DNA from: a virus
IMG/VR virus record: IMGVR_UViG_3300035211_000070
Coordinates: 1-48,879 of that record
Length of the DNA stretch: 48,879 nucleotides
Direction: 5' to 3' (one strand)
Both the position numbers and the translations under genes were made by a program. The notes beneath the pieces are model-generated. The model was given only the letters and a program-made list of their open reading frames with translations. It searched no databases and was not told where the DNA came from. Of this stretch, positions 17,901 to 28,000 are shown piece by piece. Numbering within the stretch: the stretch's first letter is position 1; each line of letters begins with the position of its first letter.

Positions 17901-19856
17901 TTGGGTATCGCCGTAAGCATGATAAGCGGAGGGACCTCTGAAACCATTCCGGTTTTAAGTAGTATTGCGGCCTTAGTCGAGGACGCCGGGTCAACAAAGG
18001 TAAAGGTCTGGAGAGACGGGGCGTGGCAAGACGAATCATGGACGGACACAACCCAAGACGGTGATGTTCCGTTTGCTCAAGATGGTTTGATAACCACGAG
18101 CGCAGATTACTCCGAAGCTGATTATCACGTTATAAACGGTGAAGCCGGCTACTGGTACATGCTCTCCTTTGTGAATGGTCTTACACCGGGGACGGCGATA
18201 ACTCGTATTCAGATGTCGGCGCCGTGTCAGCTTACGGCTAATATCGGCCTTGGCTGGGAAGAGATGCCCCTCGGATTCCTTTTCATGGACTACTCGGAAA
18301 GCTCCCTGAAGGATTTCACTGCCGAGGTGTCTGATTACACGGAAACTAATGATTCAGCGGCATATTTCTGCAATAATATTGCAGCGGAAACACCGGAGAC
18401 ACCAACTACGGACGATTATGCGCTGGTTGGAAATCCCGGTAAGTTTTCACAAATCAAGCTTACTGTTCACAAGCTTTATAATAATCAGCAAACTGCCACC
18501 ATGCTCGCCTATTACTGGAATGGCGCCGAGTATTCCGAGCTTACCATAGAAGACTCCACGGAAAGCGACAACGCCACATTATCGCACACGGGAACCATAT
18601 CGTTTAGCGTCCCGGACGACTGGGTTCAGCATATGCCGTTTGGCGAGTACCCGAGGGGGTACTGGATTAAGATCTCGTGGGACGCCGCCATAGACGTGGT
18701 GGGCATAACGGAATGCAGATTGCAGCCGGTTCCCGATAACTTGGCCAAGCATAAATTCGCCGCAGCGTGGCGAAACCGGGTAGTTATGGCGGCCCGTCCG
18801 GAGGCGTCCGATCAGGTTGATATATCAAGGGAGCTAGAGGAATATGGGTGGACCGGAGGAGATATCCATAGCCAGCGGATAGGCGGCCAGGACAACATAG
18901 TCGCACTGTTCAGCGCGTTTGATAGGTGTTTTGTTGTGAAACCCAACGACTGGTTTATGCTCACGGAAAGCTCAACCGGATTCAGTTTTGCAAGGCTGGC
19001 GTCTATCTCGGAAGCGCCGGTAAACAATAGGTGTATTGTCCATGCTCCCGCCGGTCCTATGGGGCAAGGGGCGTCGCCTGGGTTGTTTTTCCTGGGGCTC
19101 AACGGGGCATATTTGGTTACGGGAATTCAGAGTGATCTTGAGTGGGGCACGGGACAGATTCAGAAAATTAGTGATGGGGTGAACTGGTGGCAGTCATCAC
19201 CAACGGTTAGGCTTGATCTTGATTATCTGTATCTTTCAACAGGGATGTACTCGAGTACGCACCACTGTATTTTTTGGTCGGTCCCAATGATCACGGACGG
19301 GAGCACACCGCAGACCACGCCAAATTATTTGCTGGTTTACGACATCGGTCTGGGGTGTTGGTATCCGCCGTGGGATCTGGCGTTTACCGCACTGTGCAGT
19401 GGATTTGAAACGAACGCTAACGCCCCCGGTAAGCTCGGCCGACCGGTGCTTTACGCCGGTGACAGTCAAGGCAGAGTATTGAAACTCTTTGAGGCGACTA
19501 CGGACAACTCGGCGGAGATTGACGCATGGGCGGAAACGGGATTGTTGACGCCAAACATTGAGTGGCAGTGGCAATTACAGTCCGTATTCGCCGTCGCCAA
19601 GACAGACAGCGCAGACAATCAGTTGAACATGTCGGTGTATCTGAACGGAGCAACCAGCGGACCTAAGCCAATCCTCTTTGAAAAGGCCGGAGATGATACT
19701 TATTCGACCTATGAGGCGATCAACGATTTCGCCGGGGCTCAAGACGGCGCCCTGGCTAGATTTTTTAAATATAGGTTTGACATGTCCGGTCCATCCAAGA
19801 TATTCGGAGTAGACATAAAACACTGGGCGGACATCGAGGACCCTGACACGGAGTAA
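14943..19856 (+). CDS. Giant tail nozzle-type protein with Kelch propeller insertion
   Basis: This 1637-residue protein's first 80 residues (GDFSAGMRNR, NALTAGENITLEN, RPGYEVYSSG) and the region from about residue 1280 on (AAWRNRVVMAARP, DCFVV-type strands, LFFLGLNGAYLV) match short-tail nozzle/tube proteins built as beta-propellers. The N-terminal propeller strand ending SFLVAQV is interrupted at about residue 86 and resumes at about 366 with GELYAALDDG. Between them lie six Kelch-type blades (Y-D-G-K-[IL]-Y-x-x-G-G pattern and T-x-x-W turns). A Thr/Ser/Asp-rich middle part (about 500-1270) adds several beta domains, much longer than usual nozzle proteins of 600-900 residues. It would close the tail exit and perhaps bind host surface glycans. 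Confidence 0.75.
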   Translation: MNGDAILRLGDFSAGMRNRAASPLNSIPNALTAGENITLENRILETRPGYEVYSSGSLPNSIVKYLEQVRFPTNETSFLVAQVQVDQRQGGVERSNHCVNYYDGKLYIWGGSSTTMDIYNCATGVWSTGTSGGTARYGSTGTVYNGKIYYWGGYSGGALNSVDIYDPTDGEGGSWSTGSAGGTARWWHCAEYYDGKIYFFNGFTTTVDIYDPTLDSWDTGASGGPADTNSMASCIVGDVVYLWAGQGEGYWNTMYSYTIGTDTWATLASGGTARAGHTMEHYDGVIYMWGGWSGSGDPLNTMDAYTISTNTYTTGVDGGNARKYHNGAYDGSRYWYQHGGVDAEDENINLLDIFDFLNMAWITGSYGELYAALDDGSPAFEKIYDLGTAPGVVSCAVLNDVAVITEGVEKRPLWWAGCLSDDGSDWTNPLAVLISQDGDNWFDISSEVLDKDSERYAILTGGVSARGALLVRSMVPYVKGFAVWLQTYNTDIGVDSASDVTAVFDSSGDVNRKDLKEDILYWKQDSGATGHFEGETLNPDVAAAVDKGGGLVGIPCTGQPYSTGNIIEIRNSTYYTGTFTVDATSGTDEIVITATYNAETFTGAETINQRITLGAGNDAPDIEEGLTIYYSGGDLSIFSITDDGEANGEVELIGELADQTVTSIYGLVIDSQGLRPEPSTGSVLDTVDYAHTTGRTVTVGQMSYRIVVDSSFLTATAEQVRITLYSGDTSTNPGMQVNNVSIVERSGSTENGVTTPTEINFSSASLNTLKQGDQSATSAWTDFSIDQSKSYLVIIDLASTATYNDITRSNRVAINAEYDTNKKNYYKADASSYDQQTVSGFLNSSWARPALMLEVRDAPVIPTTAFESTTDSISINIGAYDSFLGLTIDADEPSGSYIYYALSFTGGTEWQVYLDSAWQTIVQLDGATWQYWDGGSFQNATENTELGALHQAFADSDNQMVEADVEALTVDELVGTDSFVPGVTTTLGIAVSMISGGTSETIPVLSSIAALVEDAGSTKVKVWRDGAWQDESWTDTTQDGDVPFAQDGLITTSADYSEADYHVINGEAGYWYMLSFVNGLTPGTAITRIQMSAPCQLTANIGLGWEEMPLGFLFMDYSESSLKDFTAEVSDYTETNDSAAYFCNNIAAETPETPTTDDYALVGNPGKFSQIKLTVHKLYNNQQTATMLAYYWNGAEYSELTIEDSTESDNATLSHTGTISFSVPDDWVQHMPFGEYPRGYWIKISWDAAIDVVGITECRLQPVPDNLAKHKFAAAWRNRVVMAARPEASDQVDISRELEEYGWTGGDIHSQRIGGQDNIVALFSAFDRCFVVKPNDWFMLTESSTGFSFARLASISEAPVNNRCIVHAPAGPMGQGASPGLFFLGLNGAYLVTGIQSDLEWGTGQIQKISDGVNWWQSSPTVRLDLDYLYLSTGMYSSTHHCIFWSVPMITDGSTPQTTPNYLLVYDIGLGCWYPPWDLAFTALCSGFETNANAPGKLGRPVLYAGDSQGRVLKLFEATTDNSAEIDAWAETGLLTPNIEWQWQLQSVFAVAKTDSADNQLNMSVYLNGATSGPKPILFEKAGDDTYSTYEAINDFAGAQDGALARFFKYRFDMSGPSKIFGVDIKHWADIEDPDTE
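15200..16037 (+). other. Inserted Kelch-repeat domain inside the nozzle gene
   Basis: This DNA encodes about residues 86-365 of the nozzle protein. Six blades of about 40-48 residues repeat a G-K-[IL]-Y-x-[WF]-x-G core, a [MV]-D-[IA]-Y strand, a W/Y-x-T-G turn and a GGTAR-like linker. Removing the block rejoins a normal nozzle strand pair (residues 78-84 to 367-376), so it behaves as a clean domain insertion. Kelch propellers usually bind proteins or sugars. Confidence 0.65.
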
Positions 19857-19859
19857 AGC

Positions 19860-20231
19860 ATGAAATATTTAGCTCTCGTTTTTATCGTAATCGTTATGGC
19901 GACAACGGCTTATGCTGGGCCTGTAGAAGACGCGCTGGTAACGCAGGGGTTTGAGCTTAACGGCAAGGCATACGTGCGGGTTGATAAACGGATGGCCGTT
20001 ATTGAGTCCATAGAAATAAAAATGATGACAGACAAGAAGTTTTTCTGTTATCGAATGACCAGCGCAGTTCTTGGCAACGCGGCGCTGTTTGTGGCTGAGA
20101 TTATGGATGAAAACAAGCTGGCCAGAAACATGAAACACAACTTGGCCATTGCCAGGCTGAAGGCATATAAGCTCATGCTTTGCCCTAAAGGCGGCAACTG
20201 CCCTAATACCAATGGAGCCACAGATGCCTAG
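19860..20231 (+). CDS. Small exported protein with signal peptide
   Basis: This 123-residue protein has a textbook signal peptide (MKYLALVFIVIVMATTAYA, likely cleaved after residue 19). It is followed by a helical, charged mature domain with four cysteines (C59 region and near the end at CPKGGNC). It is encoded inside the virion operon, directly after the nozzle gene. Export to the periplasm could mean a role in superinfection exclusion, envelope modification or lysis timing; the sequence alone does not decide. ATG at 19860 follows GGAG. Confidence 0.65.
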   Translation: MKYLALVFIVIVMATTAYAGPVEDALVTQGFELNGKAYVRVDKRMAVIESIEIKMMTDKKFFCYRMTSAVLGNAALFVAEIMDENKLARNMKHNLAIARLKAYKLMLCPKGGNCPNTNGATDA

Positions 20232-21129
20232 TTATAATGACCCTATGGAGTCGGCGCCAAACGATCAAAATTGGTGGGACACCTTGAAAAAGGCCGGGAA
20301 CACTGCGCTCTGGTTAATGGATAGACCTCAACAGGCCATATTCCGTGGGGCTCAAGCGGGCTCGAAGGACTTTGAAAAGAGCCTGCACCGTGGACATGAC
20401 CCCTTCAGCGCAGCTATCGGTTCGTTGCCCAATATGGCAAGCGGCATGTGGCAAGGATTGACTGGAGATGTCAGGGACGTTCGTGGAAGAGACCTAGTTG
20501 AGGGGTTAAGCCAATTCCATGAGTGGGCCCCTGAAGAGTTAATCGGCACAGCGCTTGACATTACAGCCAGCCCTACTGACGTGGTGTCACCGTTTGGGAA
20601 ACTGGCCAAACTGGGGTTGGTTAGCCAATTAGCAAAAGGGCGTAACCGGAGATTATTACAACTGGAGCGTGGATTGCAAAGAGCCCCGGAAACAAAGCTT
20701 TGGCAATCTCAAATAGGTAACTTGGTTTGGTCGCCGGAAGGCGTGAAATATGGTGGGAAGGGAATGCCGAGCACGTATTTCAGAACTGCTTCAGAAGCGA
20801 GAGAGGCCGCAAAAAACGCAGCGATAACGGCTTCTCAGCAACAACAAAAAGCTGCGTCCATGGCTCATGCCGACGCCTTGAACGCTATAAGGCAGTCGGT
20901 TCCCAACTATGACTTCATAGAAAAGATACCGACAAGCCCAATAGGCATGGGTAGACGTGCGATGACGTACGGAATGCTGGGTGATAATCCGCTCCCTCCC
21001 GAGTATGAGAACAGCAGCGGCAGTCGGTCTGGGGCGCCATTTCCCTATAGATGGGAGCCCAGGCCAAAAGTGGGTGACGAGACATTATACGCCAGCCAAA
21101 CAAGCGGATATCGACCGTGGGAAGAATAG
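20224..21129 (+). CDS. Probable internal virion protein 1
   Basis: This is a 301-residue protein. I chose ATG 20224 because GGAG lies seven bases upstream; the earlier ATG at 20212 has no ribosome site. Start overlaps the exported-protein gene by 8 nt. The N-terminal half has glycine/alanine-rich helices (KAGNTALWLMDRPQQAIFRG) and a segment SPTDVVSPFGKLAKLG typical of phage proteins that enter the host with the DNA. The end is proline/glycine-rich and polar. It begins a block of five large, low-cysteine genes (to 28770), so an ejection or internal core role is likely. Confidence 0.55.
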   Translation: MPSYNDPMESAPNDQNWWDTLKKAGNTALWLMDRPQQAIFRGAQAGSKDFEKSLHRGHDPFSAAIGSLPNMASGMWQGLTGDVRDVRGRDLVEGLSQFHEWAPEELIGTALDITASPTDVVSPFGKLAKLGLVSQLAKGRNRRLLQLERGLQRAPETKLWQSQIGNLVWSPEGVKYGGKGMPSTYFRTASEAREAAKNAAITASQQQQKAASMAHADALNAIRQSVPNYDFIEKIPTSPIGMGRRAMTYGMLGDNPLPPEYENSSGSRSGAPFPYRWEPRPKVGDETLYASQTSGYRPWEE

Positions 21130-21138
21130 GAGGAGATC

Positions 21139-21810
21139 ATGCCACCATACGTAAATCCATACAGTATCAAAAATAGGGAAGCGCTGGGCAAACAGCACCC
21201 GGAGTTTGGCCGGAAAATCGGCATGTATCCGAAGAAAAAGGCAGGCAAGGGTGAGCTTACCCTGGAAGCCATACTCAAAGCCATTATGGGCAGACAACAG
21301 CGGCGATTCAAGAAGAGCTTGGCAAAACAGCCGTACCGCAAGCGTGTCAGCCGCATGACAGACCCGATGGGCGAGCCGAACCTGCCCCCAGAAGAGCCGG
21401 CGAGCTTTGGTTACGCCGGTGGCGTATTGGGTGGGACAGGGGCGCCCCCGGGGGTCCCAAGTCGTATCTATTCCGATATTGCAGGCATAGGCCAACATTC
21501 AGCTACTCCGTTGGATTTTTTTGACAGAGCCGGTGAGCTCAACATGCCGGACGCTTCCGGATTCCGGCCGAGCGACATGGGCGGGATTGTGGCCGACCAA
21601 CGAGCGAGAGACCTGGCGGCGTTATATCCGACTCCTCAAGGGCCTGGATATATGCCTATGAGCACGGCCCCTATGCGCCCACAGGCTCCTCAGCCGTCAT
21701 CAGATTGGGGGGGGGAGCCGCCGTATTCATTGAGCGATGTCCCATATCCGATGGATCCATCAAGCAAACTGTTGCAAGAACTTGTGAACAAAGAATTCCG
21801 CTATAGGTAG
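21139..21810 (+). CDS. Proline/glycine-rich virion-associated protein
   Basis: This 223-residue protein has a basic N-terminal helix region (about 15-70, RKIGMYPKKKAGKGELTLEA) followed by a long proline-, glycine- and methionine-rich, probably disordered part. Strong GGAGGAG site. No enzyme motif. It is flanked by other probable internal virion proteins and is likely packaged with them. Function unknown. Confidence 0.55.
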   Translation: MPPYVNPYSIKNREALGKQHPEFGRKIGMYPKKKAGKGELTLEAILKAIMGRQQRRFKKSLAKQPYRKRVSRMTDPMGEPNLPPEEPASFGYAGGVLGGTGAPPGVPSRIYSDIAGIGQHSATPLDFFDRAGELNMPDASGFRPSDMGGIVADQRARDLAALYPTPQGPGYMPMSTAPMRPQAPQPSSDWGGEPPYSLSDVPYPMDPSSKLLQELVNKEFRYR

Positions 21811-21817
21811 GTGAGCC

Positions 21818-22765
21818 ATGTTACAAACGCCTAATTATCAGACACCAAATTACGCTCAACCACAGCAACCGCAACGACCATGGGGTGGAGGCGGGAGTCT
21901 CAGGCCACCCGGCCAGAGCGGGCGGTCTACGGGGGGAGGGGGCTGGACCAATCCAAACCAAACTGTCCAGCCCCAAGTCGCCTACCGTGGATTAGGTCCG
22001 AATGTTGAAGGGCAAATTCAGCAGTTCAAGGACCAACGACAGAATCTCCGTGGTCTGATAGACCAGTATTCCGACCCGATGGCCATGTATGGGCGGGGTG
22101 GCTGGATGGGCGCCGCTATGGGGCCAATGGGCCCGTGGGAAAAAGCGCCGTTGCCGGACGATCCGTACGCCAACCAGTACCGGCAGCATGTTATGGGAGG
22201 ACAACGTCAGTCCGTAATGGATCTGGCCAAGAACCTCCGGCAGTCCAATGTAAGAGGCATGCGTGTCGCCGGTGGCGCTGACCCAAACAGCCAGGCTGTT
22301 AAGGACGCTTATGGCACGTTGGCTAGAGGATACTCCGACCGCTACGGACAGAGCATGGATTACGCCCGAGGCCGGGTGCAAGATGATAACGCGCAACGGC
22401 AGTTTCTTGCCAGGCTGGGCCTAGACAGCTCACAGGCCCAAATGTCGGCTTTAACCGACATGCTGGGACTTCAAAAAGAATACGCATTTGCCGATGAGGA
22501 CCGGAGGCGTAGAGATCAAGAGTGGGCCGATCATATGGCGGAGCGTGGACGCAGGTGGACGACTGAGGACCAAGCGTACCAGCAAATGCTGGCGGAACAG
22601 CAGCAACAACAGGATTACGACCAAATTAACCGAGCCCGTTATAACGCATGGGCGGGCAGTGGACCAAATACAGCCACCCAGTTAGCGAATTATTTCCAGG
22701 GACCTCCGACTCAGATGGGAAACCTGGGCTGGGGCGGATTACCGCAGTACATGACAGGTGCGTAG
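21818..22765 (+). CDS. Glutamine/glycine-rich internal virion protein
   Basis: This is a 315-residue protein. Residues 1-60 are Gln/Pro/Gly-rich and disordered, while about 65-275 are helical with heptad-like Ala/Gln/Arg patterns. A segment with NVRGMRVAGGADPNSQAVKDAYG is followed by a long QQQQQ-containing helix. This helix-rich type recurs among internal core proteins of short-tailed phages. Not assigned to a known family. Confidence 0.55.
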   Translation: MLQTPNYQTPNYAQPQQPQRPWGGGGSLRPPGQSGRSTGGGGWTNPNQTVQPQVAYRGLGPNVEGQIQQFKDQRQNLRGLIDQYSDPMAMYGRGGWMGAAMGPMGPWEKAPLPDDPYANQYRQHVMGGQRQSVMDLAKNLRQSNVRGMRVAGGADPNSQAVKDAYGTLARGYSDRYGQSMDYARGRVQDDNAQRQFLARLGLDSSQAQMSALTDMLGLQKEYAFADEDRRRRDQEWADHMAERGRRWTTEDQAYQQMLAEQQQQQDYDQINRARYNAWAGSGPNTATQLANYFQGPPTQMGNLGWGGLPQYMTGA

Positions 22766-25021
22766 ATGGCTGGATTTTCCTCATACGACCCCTGGCGAGA
22801 CCAGATGCTTGATACCTTACGGAAGGCAGGAAAGCCCGACGAAGATCAGCAGATGGTTAACCGCCTTTATGACGAGGCGTACGGTCCCGCAGTAAAGCGT
22901 ATGAGTAAGGCGTATAATAAGCGGTATTGGCGTGATGCGTACGAGCGAGGTCTGACGCCGGAGGAACGTAACACGTTACGCCCACCACAAGAGCCCGAAT
23001 TACTGGAGAAGCTGGGGAACATGTTTGCCCCCGCGCTTACCGATCAGATTACTACGGGAGGGCTGAACGAGCCAGATAAGTCACAGGTATTAGGGGACAT
23101 TGTAAGCTTCTTGGATTTCCCCGAAGCAGGACCGGCCAAGGTTGCGAGTACGGGCCTGAAAGAATTACTGCCGTATCTCGGCGTTACCATGTTCAAGAAA
23201 CGCCCCGAGGCGTTCAAGCAGCTCATCAAAAACATGGAGAGGGTTGCTCCTTCGGAGGCGAAAAGCTTCGCCAGAAAGTACAGCAAAGATATTCCGAGAA
23301 GTGTTCCGAAGGTCAGCTCTGAATTGATAGAAGACTATGGCAAAGCCATGGCGCCTGAGTGGGGTAAGTTCGGAATTGAGAATGAAGTTAGGTCGTCGGT
23401 AGAAGGGCACCTTTTTGGACCAAGATTTCACCGTATGTTGCCACCAGGCTTAAAACCTAAAGAGGAGCCTGCCTTGTCATTATGGGACCCCGATATAGCC
23501 CGATACCTTGCAAAACAAGCCCGTGAAAGAGGGCAGACATGGCAACCACAATGGCGCAACCCGGTAGAGATCGTGCATGAAAGTCCGATGCGTGGCCAGG
23601 AAGACCTGATTGAGTTCATTAAAAATCAAGCAAAGGAACTTGACAAGCTATCACGTGGCGGCAAGTATGGTGGTGGGCTCCATATTAGCCAATCATTTCC
23701 AGAACTTCACAGTGCTCCTGAAAGCATAGTGCCCCCATTGGCGTGGGAATACGCCATGTTTGAGCCGACCATATTCCCGCCAAGGGCTGTTTATAAACCT
23801 GGTGGCAGAGAACACGTTACTCCATTTATGAATTGGCTCAAAACGAGTAGCAAATACGAAAAAGTACTAACTCCTGACTTGGCTGGGAAAGACTACCGTG
23901 ACGCTATTCCTGGCATGAAATTCCAATCAGCTTTCAATCTCTCGCATTTACCGGCGGCGGAAGAGTTCAGGCGCATCGAATATCGTCCTTTCAGTTCATC
24001 GGAAAAGCTCAATCCCGAGGTGGCCGAGAACTTCGTATTACTTCAGAATATGCTGGACATGGCTCGAAGGGATCCGCAGAAATGGCCGGAATATCAAGAG
24101 GCGTTACCTAAACTATATAGAGAAGCAATTGAACCTCGCATGGCTCAGATATTGAGCCAGCAAAGGGGCTATGTGCCAGAGGGGATATCTGAAATATGGA
24201 GTCCATATGCAAACGGATTGCTTGAGCCCGAGTTTTATAGGCCACTGGAAGATATAAGGGTGAGGCGGCAGGCCGGACGGACAACTGAAGAACAGCCATA
24301 CACATTCAGAAGGCCTCCAGCGAGAGAGGCAACCCCCACCAGTTCAAGGGCTATTACCGAAGAACCTTCTTGGCTCCCGCAAGAGGGGAGTGAGCTCGAC
24401 TATGCTGTAAATTGGTACTTACGTAACCATCCGAGGTCAGGTGTAGATGAGCGTACTTTAAGGTCCTATCTTGAGAGGCAACTAGATGTAGACCTGTCAC
24501 ATCCAGGGGCAATATCGCGTGAGCAGGCCGATGAAATAGCCAACCTAAGCGCTAGAGCTAGATTCGATGAGGCAATGGGGGCAATTGAAAGAGGCGGCGA
24601 TGTTGTTAGGCGGGCCATTGCTGACGATCCAATGATTGAAGATTTATTACAAGCGGCAACTGAGCCAAGCGCTGGAGTATCAAACAGACGTGGCGCGTTA
24701 GGGTATTTATTCCCTGACGAAGAAACCGCAAATGTAATGACGTACCTCAAGAGCCAGGGAAGGATTGGACCATACGCACCTGGGTCACCTGAGTTGCAGT
24801 CTATTGAAGAGACCGGACAACAGATATGGGACCGTCTATCACCAGATGACAGGCTTAGGATTATTACGACATTACGAGATTATAGTAATGACACAACCAG
24901 AGATGTGCTGAATTATATATATAACCATCAGGGGCTAGAGACACGCTTAACCGGCCAAGAAAGAGGTATGTTAACAGACTTAATAGAACATAGAGGCATA
25001 CCTGTTACATCGAGGGACTAA
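22766..25021 (+). CDS. Large internal virion protein candidate
   Basis: This 751-residue protein starts next to the previous stop and shares one base with the next start (TAATG at 25021). It contains helical, charged sequence with a FLDFPEAGPAKVASTGLKEL segment resembling glycine-rich hydrophobic motifs of other phage internal proteins. A central part (about 280-340) holds GGKYGGGLHIS and later aromatic/proline-rich beta segments. No catalytic motif is certain. With the 1249-residue neighbour it probably forms the material ejected into the cell. Confidence 0.55.
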   Translation: MAGFSSYDPWRDQMLDTLRKAGKPDEDQQMVNRLYDEAYGPAVKRMSKAYNKRYWRDAYERGLTPEERNTLRPPQEPELLEKLGNMFAPALTDQITTGGLNEPDKSQVLGDIVSFLDFPEAGPAKVASTGLKELLPYLGVTMFKKRPEAFKQLIKNMERVAPSEAKSFARKYSKDIPRSVPKVSSELIEDYGKAMAPEWGKFGIENEVRSSVEGHLFGPRFHRMLPPGLKPKEEPALSLWDPDIARYLAKQARERGQTWQPQWRNPVEIVHESPMRGQEDLIEFIKNQAKELDKLSRGGKYGGGLHISQSFPELHSAPESIVPPLAWEYAMFEPTIFPPRAVYKPGGREHVTPFMNWLKTSSKYEKVLTPDLAGKDYRDAIPGMKFQSAFNLSHLPAAEEFRRIEYRPFSSSEKLNPEVAENFVLLQNMLDMARRDPQKWPEYQEALPKLYREAIEPRMAQILSQQRGYVPEGISEIWSPYANGLLEPEFYRPLEDIRVRRQAGRTTEEQPYTFRRPPAREATPTSSRAITEEPSWLPQEGSELDYAVNWYLRNHPRSGVDERTLRSYLERQLDVDLSHPGAISREQADEIANLSARARFDEAMGAIERGGDVVRRAIADDPMIEDLLQAATEPSAGVSNRRGALGYLFPDEETANVMTYLKSQGRIGPYAPGSPELQSIEETGQQIWDRLSPDDRLRIITTLRDYSNDTTRDVLNYIYNHQGLETRLTGQERGMLTDLIEHRGIPVTSRD

Positions 25022-28000
25022 TGCCTGAAACTTGGCAAGACATAATTGAGCAACTAAAAGCGGCTCGTGAATATGACCCGACGTACCGGGCTTCGGGCCA
25101 TGTAATGGGGTTGTTGTCTAAGCTGGACAAGCCCGATAACGTGTTACGTGCGTACGCGTACCACGCGTTAGCTAACGACGACATGGACTTGGTGGAACGC
25201 ATCAACCGGGCATGGCAACAAAAAGATGAATATTCTTGGGGTGACGTGCTTGGTATTCCTCGGCCTAACGAAGAATATTATAAGCGAGTGGGCGCTATCA
25301 ACCAAGCGCTGAAGGCTATGCCCGAAGCTGACCAGCCGGGCTTTAGACAATCCCTAATGAACGACGCTGAAGAATCCCGAGACTCTTTGCTTGACTATAC
25401 CCAAAAAGGTGGGGCCCGCCTGGGCTTGGACATGGTGTTAAGCGCCCTAAACATCTTGCCGGGGCTAGGTGTGGCGAAGGGTGGCGCTAAAGCGGCGCAA
25501 GGATTATCTAAAACAGCAAAGGCGGCAGAAGGAGTTAAAGGCTGGCGGGCCGGTAGGGGGTTCGTAGGAGGAAAGTTAGCTGGCAGCAAGTACATTGACC
25601 CGATCCTTCACTACGATGTAGGGAAACACATGCCCTGGCTGGATCGAGCCAAGCAGGCTACAAGCAAGGCCACTGGAAAGCTTGGGGAGAAGTGGGCGGC
25701 TTCTCCGACGGGCCAAGCTTTCGGCGGGCCGATGAGCGGGCGGTTCCAAGACCTTGAAAGTGGTTACCAAACCGCCGCCGCTCATGCCCAAGGGCTAAAA
25801 GAAGTGGGGATGGAGAAAGCGGCAACCGCTAAGAAGAAGTTAGATAAGCTCACGCGTGAGCTGAAGATAACAACGCCGAAAGCTAAAGAGGACTATTATC
25901 GACAGATCATACAGGCTATTGAGCGACCAGGAGAGCCTACTAACGTAGACCCGAGGGCCCTTGGTATCATGACTCCCCTACGGGTTCACGACCTTGAATT
26001 AGCAAAGATGTCACAGGCGGCTGGCAAACCGTATGGTCGTGAGATGTCATTGATACGAGACGTGCTGCAAGACCCTAACATGCCGGTCGGATATTATCCG
26101 CACATGTTGGGCCAGGAGGGAAGGGAGTTTTTCAAGAAGGGAACCGGCATCCCTGGTGTTGAGGCAAGCGCCCTTAGAGATGAGCCGCATAGGACATTAC
26201 AACGGTTGGTCGACCCTGAAGCACTTGAACACCGTCAACTTATGGATGTAGGTGACACCGTGGTGGGTAAGGTGTCTGATCCACGTACGGGTGTTATCAA
26301 GCGCACAGTTGACGGCAAGCAGCAATTGTTTAGGCAGGTTGGAGATGAGCTTGTTCCTGTAGAAGCTATACCGGCGTCACTAGAAGAGGCGACCACAGCA
26401 TACTCTCACCTTCAGGGGAAATTCATTGAAAAACCCATTGAAGCGTTTGCCTTGCACAGCCAGAAAGCGGCCGACAAAATCGGCCTATTCAACGCCCTAG
26501 ACGCCATGAAGAATACCACGATCAAGGTCAAAAAGGCTGAGATCGGACCGGGTGGGCAGAAGATAATGAAAGAGATTGATAGCCCGCTCCTGGTTCCTGT
26601 TGGGCCAAATATGCCGGAGGGATTCCGTCCGCTCAACGTGAAAGGGCTTGAAGGGTGGGCGACTCATGGGGTCCCGGCCAACAGGTTTGAGAACATAGCA
26701 CGTGGAAAAATGGACCCAAGCGCCATGATCGGCGCCCTTGACGCATCCATGAAAATGATGGAAAAGTCGCCCGCTGGTGAGTGGTTGGGACGTTACCGTA
26801 GGGCCTGGGCACGTAATGTTCTGGCCTTACACCCTGGATTCTGGACCGCCAATATAGCTACAGACCTATCCCTTGCTTACATGAGCGGAGTGAACAACTT
26901 ACCTATGCGTATAGGTGAGAGCACCGCCGTATTGAGTGGGGTAAAGCGTCCGGTTATTAAGGGGTTGCCAAACGAAGTGCTGGCCAAGATGGCTAGAGAC
27001 TACCGGGTAACAGGTTCGTCGTGGGCAGAGTCCATGCAGTATGGCGATATAGCCCGTGAGATCGAGCCTCGACTAGCCAGTCAAGCTAGGCGGTGGGCTG
27101 AAATGACAGGGGATCGTGTTGACAGGGCTATCGGTAGAGGGATTGAGAGGGTTGGCCATGGGTGGGAAGACCTGAATAACTGGGCGTTTAAGCACGGCAG
27201 CAAGACCAGTGACATGGTTCGTATGGCGGTATTTATCGACCAGTTGAAGAAAGCAAAGAAAGCTGGAAACATCCTGAGCGATGACGTGATAGCACGGGCG
27301 GCGCAGTATTCCAAAGAAGCCATGATTGACTACGGGGACCTGTCACATTTTACCCAATCCATGAAGAATATTGACCCGTTTATATCCTGGTATCAGGGCA
27401 TCATTAAACGGACGCTGAAAGATGTCATAAAGAAGCCCGAAAGACTTAACCGCGCAAGTAAATTCTTTGACTTTGTACTCGAGCCTATGGATCCTGAAAG
27501 CATGGAGGCGGCCCCGGAATATATAAAAGATATGAACCCTGTCACTGGTATTATGGGCCGATCATTTGGAGGGGGAAAGAACCCGCTTATGCTCGGTCTG
27601 TCTAGGTTTACGCCGTGGGGGACCCCTGAACAGCTTTACCGTGACCCTGTTGGGTCATTGTGGGAGACGGCGGCGCCATACATTAAAACGCCTATCGGAC
27701 TTGGCACAAATTATAATACCTTCTTTGGTCAAAACATTGACCCGCAGGCCCAATCGGGCGTAGGGGCCATGGTTAATCCTATGCTCGATCCGAGTGGTGA
27801 ATTCAACCAGTGGAGCGTGGCGTATCGTAAACCGTTCGGCTTGAACATGCCCGCTGCGTGGGACTATGCCTTAAGTAATTTACTACCACAGGGAAGGACA
27901 CTCAAAGAGGTAGAAACGCTGGGGCGGGCGTTCAGCAAGGCGATGGGTTATCCCATATGGCAAGACCCAGGGGCGCCGGAATTAACACCAAAGGCGGCGA

